A DNA stretch of 64,000 bases from JBCBKL01 sp038521825. GTDB lineage: Bacteria > Pseudomonadota > Alphaproteobacteria > Rhodobacterales > Rhodobacteraceae. This document shows, one piece after another, positions 43,996 to 53,486 of this stretch. Under the pieces are notes generated by a model. That model did no database searches, was not told the origin of the DNA, and was given only the letters and a program-made list of their open reading frames with translations. How positions within the stretch are numbered: position 1 is the stretch's first letter; the number at the start of each line of letters is the position of its first letter. A program made the translations under genes and the position numbers. The stretch spans positions 30,330 to 94,329 of the forward strand of contig JBCBKL010000018.1 of NCBI GenBank assembly GCA_038521825.1, given 5' to 3'.

Positions 43996-44649
43996 TCAGT
44001 CGGCCTTGGGCGCGGCATCGACCTTGGCCGCCGCTTTTTCCTTCATCGCTTCCAATTTAGCCTTGAGCGCGCCCTTTCGGCGCATCTGGTAGGCATGGAT
44101 CAGGGGGACAGCGAGGTAATAGGCAAGCGTGGCAGCGATAATGCCGGGAATGATGCCGCCGATCATATATGGAAAAAAGACCTGGTCCCAGAACGTGACA
44201 AGCTCGCTCCAATCCGCTTTTCCCCCAAAGATCCATGCCTTGAGGTTGTCCCACAGCGCCTCGCCCGCATCGACGAACTGCTTGCCAAAGGATTCGCCAT
44301 TTTCCTTCATTTCGGAACCCAGCAGCCAATGACCGGTCTGCAGCGCGATCACCCCGATCGGGACATAGGTCAGGGGGTTGCCAAAAAACGTAGCCATCAT
44401 GGCCGCAAGGATATTGCCCCGCATCAGGTAGGCCACCAGTGCAGCGGTAACGAAATGCATCCCGTAGAATGGGGTGAAAGTGGTAAAGACGCCCGCCCAG
44501 ATGCCACGCGCGATGCGCTCAGGTCTGTCGGGCAAGCGCCGGACCCGGTGTTTTACATAGTGAAACGCGCGTGCCCAACCGCCGCGGGGCCAGAAAAACT
44601 CCCACACAGCGCGCAAGAATGGCTTGGGGTTGCGCCGCTTAAAAACCAC
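43996..44649 (-). CDS. DUF2062 membrane protein
   Basis: 217 residues with the DUF2062 core: 'PERIARGIWAGVFTTFTPFYGMHFVTAALVAYLMRGN' pattern (43-80) and 'FFGNPLTYVPIG' near 88-99, about three membrane helices, and a Lys/Ala-rich tail. Function not established; in alphaproteobacteria it often sits near rsh and pdxJ, as here. Confidence 0.85.
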   Translation of the reverse strand: MVFKRRNPKPFLRAVWEFFWPRGGWARAFHYVKHRVRRLPDRPERIARGIWAGVFTTFTPFYGMHFVTAALVAYLMRGNILAAMMATFFGNPLTYVPIGVIALQTGHWLLGSEMKENGESFGKQFVDAGEALWDNLKAWIFGGKADWSELVTFWDQVFFPYMIGGIIPGIIAATLAYYLAVPLIHAYQMRRKGALKAKLEAMKEKAAAKVDAAPKAD

Positions 44650-44671
44650 CGATTACCTTTCCCCGTTTCTG

Positions 44672-46819
44672 TTAACCGACGCGAAGCGTCGATGCGGCAT
44701 CAGACTGATCCTCGCGCGATCTGAACCGGGCGACAACTGCAACGTCGCTTTCGGCTTCGAGGGCGCTGATAAGAGAATGCAAATGCTGCGCGTCACGGAG
44801 TTCGACATAGACCAGGAGTCGATAAAAGTCAGGTTTTCGATCAATGAATTGTAGGTCCGAGATATTCGCCTTTGTCTCACCGATCAATGTGCAGATACGT
44901 CCCAGGACGCCAGCATCATTTCCGATGGTCAGATCAAGCGTCGTGCCATAGACGGCCGGGTGCGATCCGTCATGCCAGTGAAGGTCGAGCCAGCGATCAA
45001 GTTGGTCTTCGTACTCGACCAACCGCTCGCAATCGATAGCATGAACGACCACCCCTTGGCCTTTGAAGGTGATCCCGACAATCCGTTCCCCCGGCAGCGG
45101 TTCGCAGCAGTTTGCCCGCTGGAAGGATTGGCCGGGCAAAAGCCCGATCACGGCTCGTTGCGCATCGACCACCTTGCCCGATTTCGGGGTCAGGTCGGGA
45201 TAGATTGTCTGTACAACCTCGCGGCCCGTCAGCTCGGCCGAGCCAAGGCGGGCCAGGACCTCGTCCGGTCCGTCGAGCCGCAGATGCTTGGCCGCCGTCG
45301 ACAGTGCCTTCTCGGTTGCCTTTCTGCCAACATGGGAAAACGCCGACCGGGCAAGCTCTCGCCCCAGCGTGATGAACCGTTCACGATCAGCTTCGCGCAG
45401 GCTGCGCCGGATGGCCGACTTGGCCTTGCCCGTCGTCGCAATATCCAGCCATGTGGCTTGCGGCGTCTGCCCCTCGGCTACGATGATCTCGACCGATTGC
45501 CCGTTCTTCAGCCGCGTCCAGAGCGGCACGCGCATGGCGTCGACCTTGGCCCCTACACACGCATTCCCGATCCGCGTGTGGATCGCATATGCGAAATCGA
45601 TGGGTGTCCCCCCACGGGGCAGTTTCACGACTTCACCCTTGGGCGTGAAACAGAATACCTGATCCGAATACATCTCAAGTTTGACCGCCTCGAGAAAATC
45701 CTCATGATCGTCTTCGGCGTCGAATTGTTCGGTCAGTTGCGCGATCCACTTGGCCGGATCGACGGCAAAGGGGTTTTCGCTGCGCACACCATCCCGGTAC
45801 GACCAATGGGCGGCGACGCCGGTTTCGGCAACGTCGTGCATCGGACCAGTGCGGATCTGAACCTCGACCCGCTTGCCGTCGCGTCCGGATACGGTGGTGT
45901 GGATTGACCGGTACCCGTTCGACTTGGGCTGGCTGATGTAGTCCTTGAAGCGGCCCGGCACCGCGCGCCAGCGCTGGTGGATCGCGCCGAGGGCCCGGTA
46001 ACAATCCTCTTCGCACTTGGTGATGATGCGAAAGCCATAGATATCCGAAAGTCGGCTGAAGGACTGTTCCTTTTCCTGCATCTTGCGCCAGATCGAATAG
46101 GGCTTTTTGGCCCGGCCAAAAACCTGCGCCTCGATATCGGCCTTTTCGAGCTCGTGACGCATGTCGCCGGTGATCCGCTGGATCACATCACCGCTTTCGC
46201 GCTGCAGCGTGATAAAGCGCCGTATGATTGATGCGCGGCCATCCGAATTGAGAACCTTGAAGGCCAGATCCTCTAGCTCTTCGCGCATCCACTGCATACC
46301 CATGCGTCCAGCGAGCGGAGCATAGATGTCCATCGTCTCGCGCGCCTTCTGGGCCTGCTTTTCAGTCTTCATCGCCTTGATTGTGCGCATGTTGTGAAGA
46401 CGGTCGGCCAGCTTGACCAGAATGACCCGCAGATCCTTGGACATGGCCATAAAGAGCTTGCGGAAGTTTTCGGCCTGTTTCGTCTCGACGCTGGATAGCT
46501 GCAGGTTGGTCAGCTTGGTCACGCCGTCCACCAGCTTGGCGATTTCGTCGCCGAAGGTTTCGGAGATCTGGCCATAGCTGGCCTTGGTGTCTTCGATGGT
46601 GTCATGCAGCAGCGCGGTGATGATGGTCGCATCATCAAGCTGCTGTTCGGTCAGAATCGCGGCCACGGCAACGGGGTGGGTGAAGTACGGCTCACCCGAC
46701 TGGCGGGTCTGACCTTCGTGCATCCGCCAGCCAAAGTCATAGGCTGTGCGGATCAGCGTCTCGTTTGTCTTAGGATTGTAGTTGCGGACAAGCGCGATCA
46801 GATCATCAACTGAGATCAT
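44672..46819 (-). CDS. rsh: (p)ppGpp synthetase/hydrolase
   Basis: Bifunctional alarmone enzyme of the stringent response. 715 residues: HD hydrolase domain with 'LLHDTIEDT' near 67-75, synthetase domain with 'RFKDYISQPKSNGYRSIHTTV' pattern near 289-309 (the RFKD form of bifunctional enzymes), TGS domain near 390-450 ('CFTPKGEVVKLPRGGTPIDFAYAIH' pattern) and a C-terminal ACT domain. It follows rpoZ by 15 bases, as in many Proteobacteria. The only such enzyme seen here. Confidence 0.96.
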   Translation of the reverse strand: MISVDDLIALVRNYNPKTNETLIRTAYDFGWRMHEGQTRQSGEPYFTHPVAVAAILTEQQLDDATIITALLHDTIEDTKASYGQISETFGDEIAKLVDGVTKLTNLQLSSVETKQAENFRKLFMAMSKDLRVILVKLADRLHNMRTIKAMKTEKQAQKARETMDIYAPLAGRMGMQWMREELEDLAFKVLNSDGRASIIRRFITLQRESGDVIQRITGDMRHELEKADIEAQVFGRAKKPYSIWRKMQEKEQSFSRLSDIYGFRIITKCEEDCYRALGAIHQRWRAVPGRFKDYISQPKSNGYRSIHTTVSGRDGKRVEVQIRTGPMHDVAETGVAAHWSYRDGVRSENPFAVDPAKWIAQLTEQFDAEDDHEDFLEAVKLEMYSDQVFCFTPKGEVVKLPRGGTPIDFAYAIHTRIGNACVGAKVDAMRVPLWTRLKNGQSVEIIVAEGQTPQATWLDIATTGKAKSAIRRSLREADRERFITLGRELARSAFSHVGRKATEKALSTAAKHLRLDGPDEVLARLGSAELTGREVVQTIYPDLTPKSGKVVDAQRAVIGLLPGQSFQRANCCEPLPGERIVGITFKGQGVVVHAIDCERLVEYEDQLDRWLDLHWHDGSHPAVYGTTLDLTIGNDAGVLGRICTLIGETKANISDLQFIDRKPDFYRLLVYVELRDAQHLHSLISALEAESDVAVVARFRSREDQSDAASTLRVG

Positions 46820-46834
46820 CCTGCGCCAAATCCT

Positions 46835-47188
46835 TTATCCTTGCCCCTGCGCGGCCATCAGCTGCCGCAGAAGCATTTCCTCGGACATCGTGTCTTCTTC
46901 GGGCTTGTCTTCTTCCTTGCCCATGAGAAGCGCCATTGCGTCCTCTTCTGCCTCGTCGACCTCGATCTGGTTCTGGTTCGACTCGATCAGACGTTCACGC
47001 AGCTCTTCGGCGCTTTGCGTTTCTTCGGCGATTTCGCGCAGCGACACGACAGGGTTCTTGTCGTTGTCGCGATCAACGGTGATCGGCGCACCAGCGCTGA
47101 TTTCCCGCGCCCGATGGGCGGCGAGCATCACCAGTTCAAAGCGGTTCGGAACCTTGTCAACGCAGTCTTCGACGGTCACGCGGGCCAT
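46835..47188 (-). CDS. rpoZ: RNA polymerase omega subunit
   Basis: 117 residues. 'MARVTVEDCVDKVPNRFELVMLAAHRAREI' pattern is the family N-terminus that binds the beta' subunit; the C-terminal half is acidic. Omega is one site for ppGpp on RNA polymerase, and its gene is coupled to rsh just downstream. First gene of the long minus operon; a promoter should lie in 47189-47338, but I see no clear match. Confidence 0.96.
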   Translation of the reverse strand: MARVTVEDCVDKVPNRFELVMLAAHRAREISAGAPITVDRDNDKNPVVSLREIAEETQSAEELRERLIESNQNQIEVDEAEEDAMALLMGKEEDKPEEDTMSEEMLLRQLMAAQGQG

Positions 47189-47338
47189 AAGCAGACTTTC
47201 CTTGTGATGGGTAGAGCGCGGTCAATATTCCAAAATAGGGGGCTTGACAAGGGCATGGGAGACCGGCCGACCCAAAAAACAGAGGCAATCAGCAAGAAAC
47301 TTTGGGCAATCATGACGGGGCCGCCAAAGAAGCTCTGG

Positions 47339-47956
47339 CTAGCCCGCCTTGGCCAGCCTTACCTCAGCCCGGTCCTGCGGATTGAGACGATCCAGCATCT
47401 CGGCAACCGTCTTGCCAAGAACAGGGTGCACCCAGCCCGGCGCGACGTCGTTCAGTGGAACAAGCACGAAAGCCCGTTCCTGCAACCTTGGATGTGGTAA
47501 TATCAGCGTATCCGGCGCCTTCGTCATCTGTTCCTCCAGCGGCATTTTCATCCAAGATCGCTGTGTCACGGGATCTGGCAGAACGACATCGCCAAGCGCC
47601 AGCAGGTCCATGTCCAAGGTGCGCGCAGACCAGCGTTTTATCCGGTCGCGTCCGACGTCCTTTTCGATCTGGTGCAGCTGTTCGATCAGCTGTTGCGGCG
47701 TCCCGCTGACCTCTGCCCGGATGGCTGCGTTCACAAAGTCGGGGCCGGACCCCTCAGGAAACGCCTTGGTGCTGTAAAATGGGCTGACATCGCGAATCAC
47801 CCACTCCAAACGGCCCAGCATGTTAATCGAGTATTTCAGCGTTTCCGTTGGGTCGCCTACCGCAGATTGCATGTTTGACCCAACGGCAACCAAAGCGGTT
47901 GACCGGATTTGAGGCAGTTTTCTGCTGATTACGGTTTTATGACGATCTTGCGACAT
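47339..47956 (-). CDS. folK: Hydroxymethyldihydropterin pyrophosphokinase
   Basis: Folate synthesis: transfers pyrophosphate from ATP to 6-hydroxymethyl-7,8-dihydropterin. 205 residues, some 40 longer than E. coli at the N-terminus. 'VAVGSNM' near 23-29, 'FVNAAIRAE' near 74-82, 'RWSARTLDMDLLALGDVVL' near 108-126 and 'LPHPRLQERAFVLVPL' near 153-168 are conserved. Divergent from the NYN gene. Confidence 0.93.
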   Translation of the reverse strand: MSQDRHKTVISRKLPQIRSTALVAVGSNMQSAVGDPTETLKYSINMLGRLEWVIRDVSPFYSTKAFPEGSGPDFVNAAIRAEVSGTPQQLIEQLHQIEKDVGRDRIKRWSARTLDMDLLALGDVVLPDPVTQRSWMKMPLEEQMTKAPDTLILPHPRLQERAFVLVPLNDVAPGWVHPVLGKTVAEMLDRLNPQDRAEVRLAKAG

Positions 47957-48052
47957 GGCGAAAAAGGCCTATTTTAGAAGTTTCATACCCGTCGGCTTTT
48001 ACACTCACTCACGGACACAATAGGCGGGCCGAAATTTTCGGAAGGAACATTT

Positions 48053-48625
48053 ATGTTTTACAAAGACGAACGGCTGGCGCTGTTCATCGACGGGTCGAAC
48101 CTGTACGCCGCGGCCAAGGCGCTTGGGTTCGATATCGACTACAAGCTGCTTCGGCAAGAATTTATGCGGAGAGGCAAATTGCTCCGCGCGTTCTATTATA
48201 CGGCCCTGCTTGAAAACGACGAATATTCACCCATCCGACCACTTGTGGACTGGCTGAACTATAACGGCTTCACGATGGTGACTAAGCCTGCCAAGGAATA
48301 CACCGACAGCATGGGCCGCCGTAAGGTCAAAGGTAACATGGACATCGAACTCGCGGTCGATGCCATGGAGCTTGCGCCCCGCGTTGACCATATCGTGCTG
48401 TTCTCTGGTGATGGCGATTTTCGTCCGTTGACTGAAAGCCTGCAACGCCAGGGCGTGCGTGTTTCTGTCGTGTCAACAATCCGAAGCCAGCCCCCCATGA
48501 TCTCGGATGAACTGCGCCGTCAGGCCGACAATTTCATCGAGCTTGATGAGCTCAAGGATGTGATTGGTCGTCCGCCACGGGAACCCGCGGTCGAGCAGAA
48601 CCGCGAAGCTGTCGCAGGCGGCTGA
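48053..48625 (+). CDS. NYN-domain protein (LabA/DUF88)
   Basis: 190 residues of the NYN/PIN-like nuclease superfamily. 'LALFIDGSNLYAAAK' near 8-22 with the first Asp, 'KGNMDIELAVDAM' near 88-100 and 'DHIVLFSGDGDFRPLTESLQRQG' pattern near 106-128 with the later acidic residues. The acidic site suggests RNA cleavage, and family members act in RNA turnover; the target is unknown. Confidence 0.9.
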   Translation: MFYKDERLALFIDGSNLYAAAKALGFDIDYKLLRQEFMRRGKLLRAFYYTALLENDEYSPIRPLVDWLNYNGFTMVTKPAKEYTDSMGRRKVKGNMDIELAVDAMELAPRVDHIVLFSGDGDFRPLTESLQRQGVRVSVVSTIRSQPPMISDELRRQADNFIELDELKDVIGRPPREPAVEQNREAVAGG

Positions 48626-48764
48626 TACCTGAACCAGCCATGGCTTCCGCATCGGGCGCCGTGGCACTCCACCGTACTGGCCGAAACGCTCCTGTGTCCT
48701 TGTTGATACTGGACCGATTGTTGCAAACTCCGTAGCTGTGATCAGGACGGATCGGAGTTTTGAA

Positions 48765-49715
48765 ATGACCAAGCCCCCGCTGACACTCTATCTTGCCGCA
48801 CCGCGCGGCTTCTGCGCGGGCGTTGATCGCGCGATCAAGATTGTCGAGATGGCTCTCGAAAAATGGGGCGCGCCGGTCTATGTGCGCCACGAAATCGTCC
48901 ACAACAAGTTCGTGGTCGATGGCCTTCGGGATAGGGGTGCCGTCTTTGTCAGCGAGCTTGAGGAATGCCCCGACGACCGACCAGTGATCTTTTCCGCCCA
49001 CGGCGTGCCGAAGTCGGTGCCGCAGGCAGCGCGAGCGCGCGAGATGATCTATGTCGACGCCACCTGCCCGCTGGTCAGCAAGGTTCATATTGAGGCGCAG
49101 CGGCACAGCGACAACGGCCTTCAGATGATCATGATCGGCCATGCAGGCCACCCCGAGACGGTGGGCACGATGGGTCAGTTACCAAACGGCGAGGTTCTGC
49201 TGGTCGAAACGGTCGAAGATGTGGACACCGTTGCAGTGCGTGATCCAGAGGCCCTGGCCTATGTCACGCAAACGACCCTCTCCGTCGATGACACCGCGGA
49301 AATCGTGGCCGCCCTGCAGGCCCGTTTCCCCAACATCGTCGGCCCACACAAGGAAGACATCTGTTACGCCACGACCAACCGCCAGGAAGCAGTCAAAGCC
49401 GTCGCGCCCCTATGCGACGCCCTGTTGGTGATCGGGGCGCCAAACTCGTCAAACTCGAAACGGCTGGTGGAGGTTGGGGCCAAAGCGGGCTGCGCCTATG
49501 CCCAGCTTGTCCAGCGGGCCACAGACATCGACTGGCGGGCGCTCAGTGGGGCGAAGTCCATCGGCATCACCGCCGGGGCCTCCGCCCCAGAGACCCTGGT
49601 GAACGAGGTGGTCGAGGCCTTTCGCGACCGGTTTGATGTCAACGTCGAGATCGTTGAGACAGCTATCGAGAACGTTGAATTCAAAGTCCCTAGAGTGCTG
49701 CGCGAACCTGCCTGA
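48765..49715 (+). CDS. ispH: 4-hydroxy-3-methylbut-2-enyl diphosphate reductase
   Basis: Last step of the MEP isoprenoid pathway, making IPP and DMAPP with a 3Fe-4S/4Fe-4S cluster. 316 residues. The three cluster cysteines are in 'APRGFCAGVDRA', 'DATCPLVSK' and 'APLCDALLVIGAPNSSNS'; 'HAGHPETVGTMGQ' is another active-site block. Start at 48765. Monocistronic by appearance. Confidence 0.96.
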   Translation: MTKPPLTLYLAAPRGFCAGVDRAIKIVEMALEKWGAPVYVRHEIVHNKFVVDGLRDRGAVFVSELEECPDDRPVIFSAHGVPKSVPQAARAREMIYVDATCPLVSKVHIEAQRHSDNGLQMIMIGHAGHPETVGTMGQLPNGEVLLVETVEDVDTVAVRDPEALAYVTQTTLSVDDTAEIVAALQARFPNIVGPHKEDICYATTNRQEAVKAVAPLCDALLVIGAPNSSNSKRLVEVGAKAGCAYAQLVQRATDIDWRALSGAKSIGITAGASAPETLVNEVVEAFRDRFDVNVEIVETAIENVEFKVPRVLREPA

Positions 49716-49892
49716 GGCAACTTGAGCAGACTGCGCATGATCATGACGAAGTGCGCCGCTATGTCGTTGTCTTCGTGTATTAGGGGTGTGCAGCAACGCC
49801 CAAAAAGCCGACTGCGCGCCATGGTTCCAAATGCTGCACATTCCATGAACGCCTGCTATTAATCGACCGAGAAGGTTTTGTTTAGGTCGCAA

Positions 49893-50459
49893 ATGCTTTG
49901 GAAACCGAAACCGGGATGTAAGATCCGGGATACCTGCAAAGCGGTCGGTGTTATGGCCCTCGCTGCCGTGCTTCCGGGGCAAGCGGTTGGCGACCACGTG
50001 CCAGACAACCTATCCCAAGACCTAGATCCCAACTACGTTGCCTGCATTATGACGGTTGACGGCGCGACAGCGGAATTTCGTGATGAACTCCAATCCACCT
50101 GCATCCGTCGCATGGGCGACATTTGTAGTGGACGCAACGGAGTTGCTCTGCCCTCGCAGGTCATTGGTTGCCTTTCATTCGAAACACAGAGAGGAACCAA
50201 TTTCTTGACTGCAGCGGCCGTTGATCTTCCAAAAGCTGTCGAGAAGTCTGGATTGTTTGGGCGCAGTTATGAACGACGCCGTCTCGCATTGATGTCGGAT
50301 GCTGAAAGCTTGGTGGATCGAGACAATCCCAAAACAATAGAGGCCGCCCTTCAGCAGAGCGTCTCGATGACATCCGCTGTTTTGACCCTTTTCTGGTTGG
50401 CAAGAGAAACGAATACCCCACTCCAAAAGCACGTAGAGAAAACTTTCGTCGCCCATTGA
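49893..50459 (+). CDS. Secreted protein of unknown function, weakly LprI-like
   Basis: About 188 residues if begun at the ATG at 49893; a TTG at 49878 is also possible. A hydrophobic stretch 'VGVMALAAVLPGQAVG' suggests a signal peptide. Four cysteines in the first half ('YVACIM', 'STCIRR', 'DICSG', 'IGCLS') could form two disulfides and, with 'EFRDELQSTC', faintly recall the lysozyme-inhibitor LprI group. Codon use is less GC-biased than its neighbours, so recent acquisition is possible. I do not recognise it. Confidence 0.55.
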   Translation: MLWKPKPGCKIRDTCKAVGVMALAAVLPGQAVGDHVPDNLSQDLDPNYVACIMTVDGATAEFRDELQSTCIRRMGDICSGRNGVALPSQVIGCLSFETQRGTNFLTAAAVDLPKAVEKSGLFGRSYERRRLALMSDAESLVDRDNPKTIEAALQQSVSMTSAVLTLFWLARETNTPLQKHVEKTFVAH

Positions 50460-50914
50460 TTTGGAAGCGTTCTTCGCAGAGCCGCCCTCGGGACGTATTT
50501 GCGTGCCAACCGTGGCAGCGTCGCCTGACGGGCATCGTCAAAGTCGGCCCATCAGAGGTCATTGACGTTCCACATCGCTGACAGGCAGCACTTGCGCCCC
50601 GCCGGCCTCTTGGGCTGGCAGGGACGTCTTGGTACGGGCCGTTGCCCGCGTGGCCTCGTCGGACCCGTTTGAAACCTGATGAAGATCGGCGCCGTGCCAA
50701 ATGGCAGACAAGCGTCCGGAGGGCGTAACGCTCCGGACAACCCCGAGCCGGGTCGATGAACCGGGCTCTCGTTCAATGGGCGGGTGGCGATGCCACCCAA
50801 AACCGTCATCTTCGGCGCTGCAGCGGGGCGCACTATCGCGGCCAAGTGTTGAGAAACGCCTATACGATCGTTCGGTCACTGGACAGGTTGGCACTTGGTA
50901 GGCAGATTGGCGGC
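50460..50914. other. 455-base gene-poor interval with an inverted repeat
   Basis: No reading frame here has both family resemblance and a ribosome site. A perfect 8-bp inverted repeat (GTCCGGAG 50714-50721 with CTCCGGAC 50731-50738) lies in the middle. The promoter of the following LysE gene is expected at the right end. The stretch may be decayed coding DNA. Confidence 0.5.
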
Positions 50915-51529
50915 ATGATCTCATTGCAATTTCTTGTGACCGCATTTGTCGTCGTGCTGGCCCCCGGGACCGGCGTCATCTACACACTCGCGCTTGGGCT
51001 GGGACAAGGCCGGGCCGCCGCTGTCTGGGCGGCATTGGGCTGTACCTTCGGGATCGTGCCGCACCTTGCTGCGGCAACGCTGGGGCTGGCCGCGATCCTG
51101 CATACCTCCGCGCTGGCCTTCAACATCGTGAAGTATGCCGGGGTCGCCTATCTGCTCTGGCTGGCCTGGCAGTCGCTCAAATCGGATGGCAGTCTCGCGG
51201 TCTCGGCCAAAACGACGCGTGACACAGGCTGGCGGATCGCCGCCCGGGGCGCGCTGATCAACATTCTGAACCCCAAGCTTTCGATCTTTTTCCTTGCGCT
51301 CCTGCCCCCGTTCCTCAGCGGCAACGCGTCCACCGCGACGCATGAAATGGTGCTGCTTGGCATCGTGTTCATGGTGATGACCTTTGCGGTTTTCATTCTG
51401 TATGGCGCCTTCGCCGCGACGGCCCGCCGCTGGATTTTGGGGTCAGAGACGGTCATGCGCTGGCTCAACCGATCGTTTGCCGGGATATTCGCGGCCCTTG
51501 CGGGACGGCTCGCGCTTGAACGGGCGTGA
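50915..51529 (+). CDS. LysE-family transporter
   Basis: 204 residues, about six hydrophobic segments, with 'APGTGVIYTLALGLGQGRAAAV' near 16-37 and 'NILNPKLSIFFLALLPPFL' near 114-132, the RhtB/LysE exporter pattern. Substrate unknown. The ATG at 50915 starts the first helix properly. Its stop overlaps the GTG of the next gene, so it heads a four-gene run of overlapping genes to rnhA. Confidence 0.88.
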   Translation: MISLQFLVTAFVVVLAPGTGVIYTLALGLGQGRAAAVWAALGCTFGIVPHLAAATLGLAAILHTSALAFNIVKYAGVAYLLWLAWQSLKSDGSLAVSAKTTRDTGWRIAARGALINILNPKLSIFFLALLPPFLSGNASTATHEMVLLGIVFMVMTFAVFILYGAFAATARRWILGSETVMRWLNRSFAGIFAALAGRLALERA

Positions 51530-51975
51530 GCGACTACATCACATTCGAGGCTCGGATCACACCGCTGGTCTGGGGTGACAAGATCTTTACGATCTGCCCC
51601 CTGCCCGATGACGTTGTTCAAGCTCTGAACGGCGCCAAGCGGGTCGAGGGCGAATTTGCGGACCATCCCGTGAACCTTGCCCTTGGCCAGTCGCCGGAAC
51701 TCGATAGAGTGTTCTTATGGGCCGGTCAGTCCCTGCTGGATGCAACGGGCTTGAGCCCCGGCGAGTGCTTCGAGGCGCGATTGCGCCCGGCCGACCCCAA
51801 CGCCGTCGACACGCCAGCGGACGTCACGGCCGCGCTCATGCAGCACGGTCTCGTCGCGGCATGGGAGGCGTTAACCGCTGGAAAACGCCGCGCATTGATG
51901 TATCAGATCAGTACTGCCAAACGCGTCGAAACGCGGGCGAAGCGCATCAAGAGCCTGATCGAAACCCTTTCATGA
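51526..51975 (+). CDS. YdeI/OmpD-associated-family protein
   Basis: 149 residues. The N-terminal part resembles DUF1905 ('FEARITPLVWGDKIFTICPLP'), a small beta-barrel; the C-terminal part 'AWEALTAGKRRALMYQISTAKRVETRAKRIKSLIE' pattern is the bacteriocin-protection (OmdA) motif. Function is not well established. GTG start overlaps the LysE stop, and its stop overlaps the DUF3429 ATG. Confidence 0.78.
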   Translation: MSDYITFEARITPLVWGDKIFTICPLPDDVVQALNGAKRVEGEFADHPVNLALGQSPELDRVFLWAGQSLLDATGLSPGECFEARLRPADPNAVDTPADVTAALMQHGLVAAWEALTAGKRRALMYQISTAKRVETRAKRIKSLIETLS

Positions 51976-52424
51976 GCCGAATTCCTCTCGCACCGTTACT
52001 CCTTGGACTGGCGGGTCTGATCCCCTTCGTCTGGGGAGCGATGACGCTATTGAACGATGATCTCGCGGCATGGGGGGCACGGGCCTTCGGCCCCCGCTTT
52101 GTCGGCCCCTACATCCAGCTCTTTTATGGATCGGTCATCCTGTCCTTCATGTCGGGGGTCTTGTGGGGGTTCGCAACACGAACATCCGGGCCCCGCGCTG
52201 CAACCGGATATACCCTGTCGGTCATTCCGGCGCTCTGGGCGTTCTTCATGACAGGCGGCGGTCCGATCAGCGCAGGCACCAACCTGATCTTCGGCTTTGC
52301 CGGACTTCTGCTGCTGGACTATGCCTTTTCGACATGGGGCTTGACGCCAGGCTGGTGGATGCGATTGCGTATGTTACTGACGGCCATCGTTGTGCTGTGT
52401 CTAAGTGTGGGGGTGTGGGTGTGA
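51972..52424 (+). CDS. DUF3429 membrane protein
   Basis: 150 residues with about five membrane helices. 'PLLLGLAGLIPFVWGAM' at the start, 'YIQLFYGSVILSFMSGVLWGFA' near 47-68 and 'LLLDYAFSTWGLTPGWWMRLR' near 113-133 are family segments. No known function. Start and stop overlap both neighbours by four bases. Confidence 0.8.
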   Translation: MSRIPLAPLLLGLAGLIPFVWGAMTLLNDDLAAWGARAFGPRFVGPYIQLFYGSVILSFMSGVLWGFATRTSGPRAATGYTLSVIPALWAFFMTGGGPISAGTNLIFGFAGLLLLDYAFSTWGLTPGWWMRLRMLLTAIVVLCLSVGVWV

Positions 52425-53026
52425 GCGATCCTGAAACGCTTTTGGTCTACGCAAGAAAGGCCGACGAATACGCGGCGCGGTTCGGTGCCAACAGAAAATC
52501 CGATGAGCCGAGGGACACGTTCGTCGCCCTGGTCGCGCCCGGCGGCCGTGTGCTCGATTTGGGATGCGGGCCGGGTACGTCCGCAGCCGCCTTGGCCCAT
52601 GCTGGTCTTTCGGTCGAGGCTTGGGATGCAGTTGCGGAGATGGTGGCACTTGCTGGTCAGCACGCCGGTGTCACGGCGAGACAAGCCGTTTTCGGCGATC
52701 TTAATGCGCTCGCACGGTATCACGGGATCTGGGCCAATTTCAGCCTGTTGCACGCACCACTCGCTGACCTGCCGGAGCATCTGGCGGCCATTTCAGCTGC
52801 ACTGAAGCCCGGTGGCATCTTTCACATCGGCATGAAGACAGGCGAAGGCGAAGCACGCGACGCTCTGGGGCGTCGGTACAGCTATGTTGAACCGGAGCAC
52901 CTGCGCGGCCTGTTGCGCGAGGCGGGCCTGAAACCCACGTTGCATTGGACAGGCCAAAGCCCAGGTCTCGACGGGGTCGACGCGCCATGGGTTATTCAGC
53001 ACGCGGTGAAACCCCTTCGTGACTGA
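52421..53026 (+). CDS. SAM-dependent methyltransferase
   Basis: 201 residues of class I methyltransferases: SAM-binding motif I 'VLDLGCGPGTSAAALA' near 43-58, acidic end of strand 2 'VEAWDAV', and 'IWANFSLLHAPLADLPEHL' near 105-123 in the position of motif IV/post IV. Substrate unknown. GTG start overlapping DUF3429; the 3' end overlaps rnhA by eight bases. Confidence 0.85.
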   Translation: MSDPETLLVYARKADEYAARFGANRKSDEPRDTFVALVAPGGRVLDLGCGPGTSAAALAHAGLSVEAWDAVAEMVALAGQHAGVTARQAVFGDLNALARYHGIWANFSLLHAPLADLPEHLAAISAALKPGGIFHIGMKTGEGEARDALGRRYSYVEPEHLRGLLREAGLKPTLHWTGQSPGLDGVDAPWVIQHAVKPLRD

Positions 53027-53477
53027 GCTTTTTGCCTATACGGATGGCGCATGTTCCGGCAATCCGGGCCCGGGCGGTTGGGGTGTCTTGCTGCAAGCAC
53101 GCGATGGCAAGGTGGTCAAGAAGGAGCGTGAGCTGTCTGGTGGTGAAGCGGAAACGACGAACAACCGGATGGAGCTCCTTGCGGCGATCAACGCGCTTGA
53201 GACGCTCGAACGGTCCAGCCGGATCACGGTCGTGACAGACAGCGCCTACGTGAAGAACGGCGTGACGGGTTGGATTCACGGCTGGAAGCGCAATGGCTGG
53301 AAAACCGCCGCCAAGAAGCCCGTCAAGAACGTCGAGCTGTGGCAGCGGCTTGATGTGGCGCAGGCCCGGCACAAGGTGACGTGGGAATGGGTCAAGGGCC
53401 ATGCGGGCCATCCCGAAAACGAACGCGCCGACGAGCTGGCCCGCGCCGGAATGGAGCCATTCAAGCGCATCGGTTAA
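53019..53477 (+). CDS. rnhA: Ribonuclease HI
   Basis: Removes RNA from RNA-DNA hybrids. 152 residues. The catalytic acidic residues lie in 'YTDGACSGNPGPGGWG', 'TTNNRMELLAAINAL', 'VVTDSAYVKNGV' and 'NERADELAR', with 'WVKGHAGHPENE' carrying the loop His. GTG start, overlapping the methyltransferase gene. Two hairpins follow before the convergent aminotransferase. Confidence 0.95.
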   Translation: MTELFAYTDGACSGNPGPGGWGVLLQARDGKVVKKERELSGGEAETTNNRMELLAAINALETLERSSRITVVTDSAYVKNGVTGWIHGWKRNGWKTAAKKPVKNVELWQRLDVAQARHKVTWEWVKGHAGHPENERADELARAGMEPFKRIG

Positions 53478-53486
53478 GCGGAAACA

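Noticed and set aside
50559..50945. Minus-strand 128-codon frame before the LysE gene
   Set aside because: Its N-terminus lies inside the LysE gene, its composition is Arg/Ser/Thr-rich and no family is recognised.
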